Source: Candidatus Sulfotelmatobacter sp.
GTDB lineage: Bacteria; Acidobacteriota; Terriglobia; Terriglobales; Acidobacteriaceae
Assembly (NCBI GenBank): GCA_030037575.1
Contig: JASHRB010000717.1
Location: 1 to 7,927, forward strand
Direction: 5' to 3'
Length of the DNA stretch: 7,927 nt
Shown: positions 1-5,885 of the stretch, piece by piece
Position numbering within the stretch: position 1 is the first letter of the stretch
How the letters are laid out: every line of letters begins with the position of its first letter
Notes under the pieces: model-generated
What the model was told of the DNA's origin: nothing
Database searches by the model: none
What the model saw: the letters and a program-made list of their open reading frames with translations, nothing else
Program-made: the position numbers and the translations under genes

Positions 1-528
1 AATGCAGACGAGCCCGACGACCGACGCGACGCGGTAGCAATACAGTTTGAGCTCCTCGAACGTTTGATATTGAACGGTGACGCCGGCAATGGCGGGCATC
101 GCGAAAAGCGGCTCGTCATCATCGGAATGGGCTTGGCGAGCAACATCCATCGCAGTGCCGGTGGCAAGTTCATCGAGAAGACCGGCGGGGATGGTAAAAC
201 GGCGCTGCGTGTCGGTGAGCGCCATCAAGATTGGATCGTCGCTGGGCTCGCCTTGCTGGGCGCGGTGAAGCGCGTCGAGCCAAGCGTCGAGTTTGAGCCG
301 GCGTTCGGGCGCGCTGAGATTGGGATCGTCGGCGATGTCGTCGCAGCGGCGCATGAAGGCGTAAATGGCACAGAGGGCCTGCCGCTTGCGCTTCGGTAAG
401 ACGAGAAATGCGTAATAGAAATTTTTCGCTTTGCTGCGCGCGATGCCGCGGCAAACGGAATAAGCGATAGTGAGCTGCGCCGGAGCAGGAGTCCACGCGG
501 CCAGCATGGGCTGCGTTCCGGCGCTCAT
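1..528 (-). CDS. hpnD: HpnD, presqualene diphosphate synthase (3' part cut by window edge)
   Basis: N-terminal 176 residues of a squalene/phytoene synthase-family protein; the frame is still open at base 1. In the three-enzyme bacterial route to squalene, HpnD condenses two farnesyl diphosphates into presqualene diphosphate. Visible motifs are the family opening with SKAKNFYYAF (about 32-41), the first aspartate-rich Mg2+/diphosphate site MRRCDDIADD (59-68), and YCYRVASVVG (163-172). The second aspartate motif lies beyond the edge. The ATG at 528 overlaps the hpnC stop as ATGA, so translation is probably coupled to hpnC; I see no strong Shine-Dalgarno of its own. Between the MDV at about 127-129 and the YQTFEEL at about 154-160 there is an acidic then hydrophobic stretch that looks longer than in the family members I remember. 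The protein could be confused with phytoene synthase, but the hpnC pairing and cluster context favour HpnD. Confidence 0.92.
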   Translation of the reverse strand, partial: MSAGTQPMLAAWTPAPAQLTIAYSVCRGIARSKAKNFYYAFLVLPKRKRQALCAIYAFMRRCDDIADDPNLSAPERRLKLDAWLDALHRAQQGEPSDDPILMALTDTQRRFTIPAGLLDELATGTAMDVARQAHSDDDEPLFAMPAIAGVTVQYQTFEELKLYCYRVASVVGLVCI

Positions 529-1538
529 GCGTTTTTAACCCCGTTACCCGTCTGTGAGTCGTGGTTGGTGTGTCTGGCTCCTTCGGCAGCAGAGCTCCCC
601 AAAACCTTGCCCAGCGCGGCGCGGGCGAGGAGTGCAAGCTTGCGAGTCTTGGAAATTGACGGACGGCGGCCGAGGATTGCGAAGTTTTGTCGCTCGATGG
701 CGTTGAGAATTTCCTGGCCGCCGCGGCTGAAAAGTTCGAGATCGATCGCCAGTTCTCTTTTTACCTGGCCAACAAGCGGCAGGCCGCGAGTGAACCATTC
801 CCTGGCCCGGGCGACTTCGAACTTCATCATTTCGCAGAATGCGGGGGTGTTGCGCTTTTTGGCGATGTCTTCTTCGCTGACCGAATAGCGGCGCAGGTCT
901 TCCAGAGGAAGATAAATTCTTCCCTTCTCGTAATCCACGGAAACATCCTGCCAGAAATTTGCCAACTGCAGAGCGGTGCAAGTGGAGTCGGAAAGCCGCT
1001 GGCGTTCCGGATCGTTGTATCCGCAGAGATGAAGCACGAGATGACCCACGGGATTCGCCGAATAGCGGCAGTAGGCGAGCACGTCATTGAAAGTTTCGAA
1101 GCGCATAACGGCTTGATCCCGGCGGAAGGCGATGAGCAAATCGGAGAATTCGTGCTTGGGAATGTCGAATTTGCGCACCGTTTCGGCCAGCGCGACGAAA
1201 ACCGGATGGCGCGGATGGCCCCCGTAACAGGCATCGAGTTCCGAGTGCCATTGATCGAGCAGGACAAGCGAAGCTGCGGCGTCGCCGACTTCGTCTCCAA
1301 GATCGTCGGAGATGCGGCAGTAAGCGTAGACATTGAAAAAATCCTGACGCAGGTTTTTTGGCAAAAACCAGGTTGCCACGGAGAAGTTTTCGTAGTGAGT
1401 GCGGGCAAGGTGCGTGCAGTATTGTTGTGCCTCGACCAGAGAAGGAGAGTTTTTCGGAATCCCATACGCCGCCGGGAGGCGCGACCAGGCGTCGGTTGTG
1501 GACAGGCTCGACGGGGCTTGGGTGGCGGTTTGGGTCAC
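525..1538 (-). CDS. hpnC: HpnC, hydroxysqualene synthase
   Basis: A 337-residue trans-isoprenyl diphosphate synthase of the squalene/phytoene synthase family. HpnC hydrolyses presqualene diphosphate, made by HpnD, to hydroxysqualene; HpnE then reduces that to squalene. Motifs seen: HYENFSVATWFLP (about 48-60), typical of HpnC; first aspartate-rich site CRISDDLGDE (74-83); and second site LANFWQDVSVDYEKGRIYLP (about 192-211), with D198 and D202 in a DxxxD arrangement. The start is a GTG at 1538. An in-frame TAA lies only six codons farther upstream, so a longer protein is not possible, and AAGAGA a few bases before the GTG is a modest ribosome site. The gene is separated from the preceding dehydrogenase by 211 nt, so it may have its own promoter or be read through. 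Its stop is shared with the hpnD start (ATGA). The C-terminal 20 or so residues are polar and not conserved in the family. Confidence 0.94.
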   Translation of the reverse strand: MTQTATQAPSSLSTTDAWSRLPAAYGIPKNSPSLVEAQQYCTHLARTHYENFSVATWFLPKNLRQDFFNVYAYCRISDDLGDEVGDAAASLVLLDQWHSELDACYGGHPRHPVFVALAETVRKFDIPKHEFSDLLIAFRRDQAVMRFETFNDVLAYCRYSANPVGHLVLHLCGYNDPERQRLSDSTCTALQLANFWQDVSVDYEKGRIYLPLEDLRRYSVSEEDIAKKRNTPAFCEMMKFEVARAREWFTRGLPLVGQVKRELAIDLELFSRGGQEILNAIERQNFAILGRRPSISKTRKLALLARAALGKVLGSSAAEGARHTNHDSQTGNGVKNA

Positions 1539-1570
1539 TGGTTCTCTTGCCGTTTAGATGCGTCCCTTGG

Positions 1571-1588
1571 CGGCGAAAGCCGTTTTTT
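1571..1588 (+). terminator. Small terminator-like hairpin reading on the plus strand
   Basis: CGGC-GAAA-GCCG (1571-1582) forms a four-base-pair stem with a stable GNRA-type loop, extendable by a G-U pair, and is followed directly by six T residues (1583-1588). That is the form of an intrinsic terminator on the plus strand. No plus-strand gene precedes it, and on the coding (minus) strand the tract is A-rich and comes before the stem, so it would not terminate there. The stem is short. It could be chance, or it could limit antisense transcription into the dehydrogenase genes. Confidence 0.22.
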
Positions 1589-1679
1589 AATGGGCCAAAT
1601 TCTCGCAACGCGGAAGCGCTGCGCCCCCAGTTTCGATGAAAAACCCCCTGCCATGCCATCGCTCAGTCCATGGAGAAAT

Positions 1680-1738
1680 GGATCCTTCCACTGGTTTGCG
1701 TTGGCTTCGCGAACCCAAACTTCGCTCAGGATGACAAA
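1680..1738 (-). repeat. Probable dispersed intergenic repeat (GTCATCCTGAGCGAAG ... GGATCC type)
   Basis: Read on the minus strand, the segment begins TTTGTCATCCTGAGCGAAG and ends GTGGAAGGATCC. Between them lies a 27-nt imperfect palindrome (1694-1720): two 12-nt arms, ten of twelve positions pairing, around a GAA loop. From memory, this combination of a GTCATCCTGAGCGAAG head, a variable palindromic centre and an AAGGATCC end recurs between genes in acidobacterial and some other soil-bacterial genomes, where it is often mis-called as short hypothetical proteins containing VILSE. Only one copy is in the window, so the repeat nature is recognised rather than demonstrated. It lies just after the stop of the second dehydrogenase gene, where it could act as a transcript-end or mRNA-processing hairpin. 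Confidence 0.5.
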
Positions 1739-1749
1739 CAAAATCGCTC

Positions 1750-2799
1750 TCAGTGGCCGGGAATGATGGCCGTTTTGATGTCGCCGCCGCGGTTCAACAT
1801 GTGGCGAAGAACCTGCTGCAAACGCGAGAGCGGGGCTTCGCCGGTGATGTAATCGGTAGGGCGAATTTTTTTGGCGGCGATCAGTCCGAAGGCACGGCGA
1901 ACGGTTTCCGGTGTGTGATGGAACGTGGCCTTCAGCGTGATTTCGGAATAGTGCAAGCGGTCGGTATCGAGCTGCACTTTGCTGCCGCTGCTGCATCCGC
2001 CGAAGAAATTTACCGTCCCGCCCTTGCGAACCATTTCGACGGTCCACTCCCACGCTTCGGGACGGCCGACGGCTTCGATGACGACGTCGCAGCCGCGCTT
2101 TTGCGGCGTGAGTGCGCGAACAGCTTCCACCACATTCTGAACTTTCGTGATCTGAACAATTTCGTGTGCACCCATGTGCTGGGCCGCGGTCACTTGTTCG
2201 TCGCGCTTGACAACAGAAACCACGTTGCAGCCGATGGCTCGGGCGACCTGGACGAACATTAATCCGATCGGGCCGCCGCCGATGATGGTGACGGTGTCGC
2301 CGATTTCCACTTTAGTTTCGTGCAAACCGCGCAGAACGCAGGCGAGCGGCTCGGTCATGGCCGCGTCTTCGAAGCTGACGTTCGGCGGAATCACGACCAT
2401 ATTGGCCTCAACGATGCGGCGCGGCACACGGATGTATTCGGCGTAGGCTCCGTTGTTAAAAAGCAGGTCTTCGCAGAGATTTTCCTGGTGCTTCGAACAA
2501 TAGAAGCACATCTGGCACGGCGCCGAGTTGAGCGCAACCACGCGCTGCCCTTTGCGGAAAGTGACGACGCCCTCGCCCACCTCTTCGATGACTCCGGCGA
2601 GCTCGTGGCCGAAAAGCGCAGGCGGAACGATCATGCGCGCATGGTAGCCGCGCTGGTAGACTTTAAGATCGGTGCCGCAAGTGAGGGCGACCTGCACTTT
2701 GACCAGCACCTCGCCTTTCTCAACACGAGGGATGGGGACTTTCTCGATTTTGATATCTTCTTTGCCGTACAAGACGGCGGCTGTCATTTTTCCGTTCAC
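1750..2799 (-). CDS. Zinc-dependent medium-chain dehydrogenase, sorbitol/threonine dehydrogenase-like (second of a pair)
   Basis: A 349-residue medium-chain dehydrogenase/reductase with a GroES-like N-terminal domain and a Rossmann domain. Catalytic-zinc ligands are visible at C41 (TCGTD), H65-E66 (GHE) and E150 (TEPLAC). Structural-zinc cysteines are C95, C98, C101 and C109 (spacing 2-2-7). The nucleotide-binding loop is GGGPIG (174-179). Both zinc sites are complete, so the enzyme should be active, interconverting an alcohol and a carbonyl. At the end of the second Rossmann strand the sequence reads VVKRDE, basic rather than acidic, which may favour NADP(H). The start is uncertain: a GTG at 2799 has GAAGGGA eight bases ahead, whereas the ATG at 2787 (residue 5) matches the usual family N-terminus (M-x-A-A-V-L-Y-G). 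It follows the first dehydrogenase gene by 15 nt. The substrate is unknown; see the finding on side-chain reduction. Confidence 0.93.
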   Translation of the reverse strand: MNGKMTAAVLYGKEDIKIEKVPIPRVEKGEVLVKVQVALTCGTDLKVYQRGYHARMIVPPALFGHELAGVIEEVGEGVVTFRKGQRVVALNSAPCQMCFYCSKHQENLCEDLLFNNGAYAEYIRVPRRIVEANMVVIPPNVSFEDAAMTEPLACVLRGLHETKVEIGDTVTIIGGGPIGLMFVQVARAIGCNVVSVVKRDEQVTAAQHMGAHEIVQITKVQNVVEAVRALTPQKRGCDVVIEAVGRPEAWEWTVEMVRKGGTVNFFGGCSSGSKVQLDTDRLHYSEITLKATFHHTPETVRRAFGLIAAKKIRPTDYITGEAPLSRLQQVLRHMLNRGGDIKTAIIPGH

Positions 2800-2802
2800 T
2801 AC

Positions 2803-2826
2803 TTAAGTCCCTTCTTAAGTCCCTTC
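2803..2826. repeat. 12-bp perfect tandem duplication at the junction of the two dehydrogenase genes
   Basis: TTAAGTCCCTTC occurs twice head-to-tail (2803-2814 and 2815-2826). On the coding strand this is GAAGGGACTTAA repeated, so the last three sense codons and stop of the upstream gene (E-G-T-stop) are copied immediately after the stop. The extra copy places an additional GAAGGGA in the 15-nt spacer. Confidence 0.9.
2808..2814 (-). promoter_or_regulatory. Ribosome binding site candidate for the second dehydrogenase
   Basis: GAAGGGA on the minus strand lies eight bases before the GTG at 2799 and 20 bases before the ATG at 2787. The spacing supports initiation at the GTG, although family alignment favours the ATG, which has only a weak, very close purine run. 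It is part of the 12-bp duplicated unit. Confidence 0.45.
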
Positions 2827-3963
2827 CCGGCGTTCAGCTTTCCCTGCGTTCCCAGGCCGTGCGCTGCCAGGCTGTATCACGACCTTCATTGATGAGGGCT
2901 GCGGATGGGCGGCAAGGCCAAAGGCTTGCGGCGCATCCCGCAAGGGAAAGCGGTGACTGATTAATTTTTCCAGATTCATTTCGCGGTTCATCACGAAGCG
3001 AACCGATTCTTCCTGCAAACCAACCGACGCGCTATATGAGCCGAGCAAAGTTTTTTCGTCCACGCAAATCGCTGCGGGGTCGACGACCACCTCGCCGTGC
3101 TGCGTCTGCGCAAATAACAATACACGACCGCCGGGACGCGTCGCATCCAGGGCGGGGCGAATCAACGCGTTGCTGCCAACCGCCAAAATAACCGCGTCGG
3201 CGCCACGTCCCTCAGTTTGCTCCTGCACACAGCGAACCACGTCCCGTTGCGATGCATTAATCGTACGTTTTAACCCGAGACTTGCAGCTATTTTAAGCCT
3301 CTCAGGGTACAAATCGGAAGTGATAACCGTGGCCCCGGCGCGCTGCCCCAACACGCCGAGAATGATGCCGATTGGTCCTTGCCCGATGGTGAGGACGGTC
3401 TCGCCGGGTTCGAGGCGCAGGGCTTCGATGCCTTTTATGCAGGTGTTGACCGGCTCGACAAAGCAGGCTTGCTCGAAAGAAACGCCATCGGGAATTCGAA
3501 TCGTTCCCTGCTCGACAATCCAATCCATTACGCGAACATATTCGGCGAAGCCCCCGCCGGAGGGTTCGAAACCGGCGGTGCATCCGACTTCTTTGTAAGT
3601 GGAGCACTGCGCGAAGGTTTTGTGGCGGCAGTAATAGCAGATGCGGCAAGGAATGTGATGGAAAGCGATCACCCGATCGCCGGGCTGAAATTTGCGTACG
3701 CGGTCGCCGACGGCGGCGACGGTGCCGGAAGTCTCATGGCCGAAAATGCGGGGAGCGGAGTGAGATCCAGTGGCGATTTTTTTAAGATCGGTGCCGCAAA
3801 CTCCGCAGGTGTGGACGCGAAGCAGAAGCTCTCCCGCGCCGATTTTCGGCACGGGGACGGTTTCGAGGCGAACGTCATTGACACCGCGGTAAACCGCGGC
3901 GAGCATGCTTGCCGGGATCGATTGCCTCGCGCTCTCCAACTCGACTTGACCAGCAATACCCAT
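2815..3963 (-). CDS. Zinc-dependent medium-chain alcohol/polyol dehydrogenase (first of a pair)
   Basis: A 382-residue medium-chain dehydrogenase/reductase. Catalytic-zinc ligands are C56 (CGVCGTD), H76-E77 (GHE) and E170 (VEPVNTC). Structural-zinc cysteines are C106, C109, C112 and C120 (spacing 2-2-7). The Rossmann loop is GQGPIG (194-199), and the second strand ends in an acidic residue (TSDLYPERL, D at about 217), the usual sign of NAD(H) preference. Relative to its downstream neighbour it has a longer lobe segment after the structural zinc (about 121-137, rich in Gly). The ATG at 3963 gives a 19-residue extension before the usual family start; the internal ATG at 3906 (MLAAVYRG) is an alternative, and neither has a strong Shine-Dalgarno. 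A polar tail of some 17 residues follows the usual C-terminal MKVVIQP. It starts 19 nt after hpnG and belongs to the hpnA-hpnG run. The substrate is not known. Confidence 0.93.
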   Translation of the reverse strand: MGIAGQVELESARQSIPASMLAAVYRGVNDVRLETVPVPKIGAGELLLRVHTCGVCGTDLKKIATGSHSAPRIFGHETSGTVAAVGDRVRKFQPGDRVIAFHHIPCRICYYCRHKTFAQCSTYKEVGCTAGFEPSGGGFAEYVRVMDWIVEQGTIRIPDGVSFEQACFVEPVNTCIKGIEALRLEPGETVLTIGQGPIGIILGVLGQRAGATVITSDLYPERLKIAASLGLKRTINASQRDVVRCVQEQTEGRGADAVILAVGSNALIRPALDATRPGGRVLLFAQTQHGEVVVDPAAICVDEKTLLGSYSASVGLQEESVRFVMNREMNLEKLISHRFPLRDAPQAFGLAAHPQPSSMKVVIQPGSARPGNAGKAERREGT

Positions 3964-3982
3964 GAACTGGCTTCGATAAATT

Positions 3983-4687
3983 TTATCTTGTTTTGGATTG
4001 GAGTGCGTCGCGGGCGACTGGATGGCCGCTCAGATACCCGGTGAGGGCTTTCGCGGCTTTGTTGCCGTTACGAGCGAGCGTGGCAGTTCGAAGCCATAAC
4101 CATGGCCGTAGCGCGATGTGCATGGCGAAACTTACGCCTCGAAAGCGGCCTTGAGCGTCGATAAATGAAGACAGGTCAGGCATTTCAAAATCGAACCCGT
4201 CGGAGATTACTTTAGTTGCGCGAAAATCGATGCCGTGGGCGCGAGCGGCGGCGGCAACCGCAGCGGCTTCCATGTCAACAGCTTGCGCGGCATAGGCTTG
4301 GGCGAGCGCGGCTTTTTGTTGTGCGCTGGCTATATGCGTGTAACTGAGAAGCGTTCCCTCGCCGTGATCGATGCTGGTGCGGCTGCCGTCGCGCGAATCG
4401 ACGACAAGAGCAGGTGTGAAGATATCCCCGACCCGTAGGTTCGGTTGCAAGGCACCGGTGAAACCGACGGAATGAAGCGCGATTGGATTGTAGATCGCGA
4501 CAGCAGCTTCGGCGGCGCGGCGGGCGGCTTCGAGTCCAATGCCGCCGGCGACCACTACGGAGTTCTCCAGTTCAAAAAAAGTAAATAGGCCGCCGGAGTG
4601 ACTGTGTTGGATGCGACGGGAATTGCGAGTCAGGCCGCTGACTTCGCGTTCGAGGGCGGCGATGATGGCGATCTTAGGCATAGCCAT
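3983..4687 (-). CDS. hpnG: HpnG, adenosylhopane nucleosidase
   Basis: A 234-residue member of the purine/MTA-SAH nucleosidase (PNP/UDP phosphorylase) superfamily. HpnG releases adenine from adenosylhopane, made by the radical-SAM protein HpnH, giving ribosylhopane, the precursor of bacteriohopanepolyols. Visible features are the N-terminal strand and catalytic acid region PKIAIIAALEREV (E13 or E15), AGGIG (47-51), VGFTGAL (74-80, the phosphorylase glycine loop), AVDMEAAAVA (136-145, M139-E140 holding the ribose hydroxyls) and VISDG (160-164, with D163 the expected base-protonating aspartate). All key residues are present. The ATG at 4687 overlaps hpnA by 14 nt, and an ATG two codons later (4681) overlaps by 8 nt; both imply coupling to hpnA. 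The basic, tryptophan-containing C-terminal part (about 190-205, RPWLWLR) could touch the membrane. A generic nucleosidase is possible, but the cluster context makes HpnG much more likely. Confidence 0.9.
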   Translation of the reverse strand: MAMPKIAIIAALEREVSGLTRNSRRIQHSHSGGLFTFFELENSVVVAGGIGLEAARRAAEAAVAIYNPIALHSVGFTGALQPNLRVGDIFTPALVVDSRDGSRTSIDHGEGTLLSYTHIASAQQKAALAQAYAAQAVDMEAAAVAAAARAHGIDFRATKVISDGFDFEMPDLSSFIDAQGRFRGVSFAMHIALRPWLWLRTATLARNGNKAAKALTGYLSGHPVARDALQSKTR

Positions 4688-5660
4688 GCGCTTTAAACCA
4701 TTCGACGGCGCGGCGCAGAGCGTTGTCGGATGGAATAATTTTCCATCCTAGTTCGCGTTCGGCCTTGGCGGAGCTGGCGAACATTTTTTTCTTGCCCATG
4801 CGCACCGTTTCGATGGTGGCGCGCGGTTCGCGGCCGAGGATGCGCCCGGAGAAAGTCTCGTCGACCGCTCCGGCAAGATAGGCAACAAAATAAGGCAACT
4901 TGACCGTGGGCGAGGGCAGTCCGGAGATCGCACTCAATTTATCCAAAAGCTCCTTCAAGGTTAAATTTTCACCGCCAAGAATATAACGCTCCCCCGACTT
5001 CCCTTTTTCGAGTGCGGCGATGTGGCCGCGAGCGCATTCGCGAACGTCGACCAGATTCAGTCCGGTTTCGACATAGGCGGGAAATTTTCGTTTTAGAAAA
5101 TCGACGAGGATGCGTCCGGTGGGAGTGGGCTTGATATCTTGCTCGCCAACCGGGGTCGTCGGATTCACGGTCACCACTCGCATGCCGCTACGTCCGGCTT
5201 GCAGCGCGACTTGCTCCGCCATAAATTTCGAGCGCTTATAGTGGCCGATCATGTCGGCGAGCGAGACGGGCGATTCTTCGTCGGCGGGCTGGCCATTTCC
5301 CCTGAAGCCAACCGTGGCGACGCTCGAGGTGTAGACCACGCTGTGCACGCCATTCTTGCGCGCGGCTTCGAGCACGGCGCGCGTGCCATCGACGTTCGAG
5401 CGATACATTTCGTTGGGGTTGCGCAGCCAGAGCCGGTAGTCGGCGGCGACGTGGAAGACGGTGTCGCATCCGGAGATGGCTTTTTGGAGCGAGGCGGGGT
5501 CGCGCAGATCACCAAGGACGGCTTCGGCTTTGAGGCCTTCGAGATTCTTCAGATTGCTGGTGGGGCGCACAAGCAGGCGCAGCGAGGCTCCCTGCCCGGC
5601 CAGAGCGCGAGCAACGTGGGAACCTAGAAATCCGGTGGCGCCGGTGAGGAAAATGGGCAT
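4674..5660 (-). CDS. hpnA: HpnA, hopanoid-associated NAD-dependent epimerase/dehydratase-like protein
   Basis: A 328-residue extended short-chain dehydrogenase/reductase. It opens directly with the nucleotide-binding GATGFLG (7-13, GxxGxxG), has an arginine after the second strand (VRPTS, 31-35), GDLRD (50-54), HVAADY (70-75), the catalytic TSSVATVG (111-118) and the Y141-x3-K145 pair (GHYKRSK). The segment VNPTTPVGEQDIKPTPTGRI (about 165-184) is very characteristic of the HpnA subfamily. HpnA proteins are found consistently in hopanoid loci, but their reaction is not established; a role on a sugar or the hopanoid side chain is usually presumed. The start is fixed: an in-frame TAA lies ten codons upstream with no other start between, and the Rossmann motif begins within four residues. 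No Shine-Dalgarno precedes it; a GC hairpin lies eight bases before the ATG. The 3' end overlaps hpnG. Confidence 0.94.
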   Translation of the reverse strand: MPIFLTGATGFLGSHVARALAGQGASLRLLVRPTSNLKNLEGLKAEAVLGDLRDPASLQKAISGCDTVFHVAADYRLWLRNPNEMYRSNVDGTRAVLEAARKNGVHSVVYTSSVATVGFRGNGQPADEESPVSLADMIGHYKRSKFMAEQVALQAGRSGMRVVTVNPTTPVGEQDIKPTPTGRILVDFLKRKFPAYVETGLNLVDVRECARGHIAALEKGKSGERYILGGENLTLKELLDKLSAISGLPSPTVKLPYFVAYLAGAVDETFSGRILGREPRATIETVRMGKKKMFASSAKAERELGWKIIPSDNALRRAVEWFKAHGYA

Positions 5661-5885
5661 CGAGGAGCCGGCCCGTCGGGCCGCCGCTTAAAACAGCTTA
5701 CCGCCGCAGCTTGGAAAGTGGGTACCTTCGAAACCAAGCACAACCACCGAACCTTCTTGCTACAGCACTCAAAGCCAGCCATTATCGCCCAGGTCCTCTG
5801 CTTCACCGCCACGCCCGCTGGAAATAACGGAGCCGGCATAGTGCTGCCCGGTCTGTGAGGAAGATAGGCTGGGCAAGCCGATTCG
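5661..5885. other. Intergenic region between shc and hpnA
   Basis: A 225-nt gap with no supported gene. On the minus strand it contains a 71-residue open frame (5624-5839) of no recognisable family that overlaps the hpnA start in another frame. Its hpnA-proximal end carries the hairpin at 5669-5683, preceded by near-repeats AAGCTGCGGCGG and AAGCGGCGG (about 5680-5715). I see no convincing intrinsic terminator after shc and no clear promoter, so whether shc and hpnA share one transcript cannot be decided from the sequence. Confidence 0.5.
5669..5683 (-). promoter_or_regulatory. GC-rich hairpin in the hpnA leader
   Basis: CGGCCC-GAC-GGGCCG on the minus strand is a perfect six-base-pair, all-GC stem with a three-base loop, ending eight bases before the hpnA ATG. 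It occupies the place where a ribosome binding site would lie, and the remaining spacer (CTCCTC-containing) is pyrimidine-rich. It has no following U-tract, so it is not a classical terminator. It could dampen hpnA-hpnG translation or be a remnant of a palindromic intergenic repeat. Confidence 0.35.

Larger units (their letters stand above)
1539..1749. other. Intergenic region between the second dehydrogenase gene and hpnC
   Basis: A 211-nt non-coding gap, the hpnC leader on the minus strand. It holds the repeat-like element at 1680-1738 and the small plus-strand hairpin with T-tract at 1571-1588. I looked for a minus-strand -35/-10 pair before hpnC and found none convincing; an A/T-rich stretch around 1583-1605 is the best candidate but its spacing is poor. 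The minus-strand reading frame through this gap continues out of another frame of the dehydrogenase gene and has no family resemblance. Confidence 0.6.

Noticed and set aside
525..1538. Phytoene synthase (carotenoid) for HpnC
   Set aside because: The HYENFSVATWFLP segment, pairing with hpnD and hopanoid context fit HpnC; no carotenoid gene is present.
1583..1610. Sigma70-like promoter for hpnC (TTGCGA ... TTAAAA on the minus strand)
   Set aside because: The two hexamers are only about 12 bases apart and match poorly, so the claim cannot be supported.
687..1766. Long plus-strand open frame (359 codons) antisense to hpnC
   Set aside because: It lies opposite a gene with clear family motifs, its translation resembles no family I know, and such mirror frames are common in GC-rich genes.
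1535..2053. Minus-strand 172-codon frame containing VILSEVWVREAN
   Set aside because: It runs through another frame of the second dehydrogenase gene and then through the intergenic repeat; the VILSE string is a translation of the repeat head, not a protein.
1750..3963. Recent tandem duplication producing the two dehydrogenases
   Set aside because: They share architecture and some N-terminal similarity, but the sequences differ throughout, including loop lengths and the cofactor site; any duplication is ancient.
3379..4044. Plus-strand open frame of 221 codons opposite the first dehydrogenase
   Set aside because: Mirror frame of a well-supported gene; low-information composition and no motif.
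5624..5839. Minus-strand 71-codon frame in the shc-hpnA gap
   Set aside because: No recognisable domain, overlaps the hpnA start in another frame, proline/cysteine-rich mixed composition and no ribosome site; treated as intergenic.
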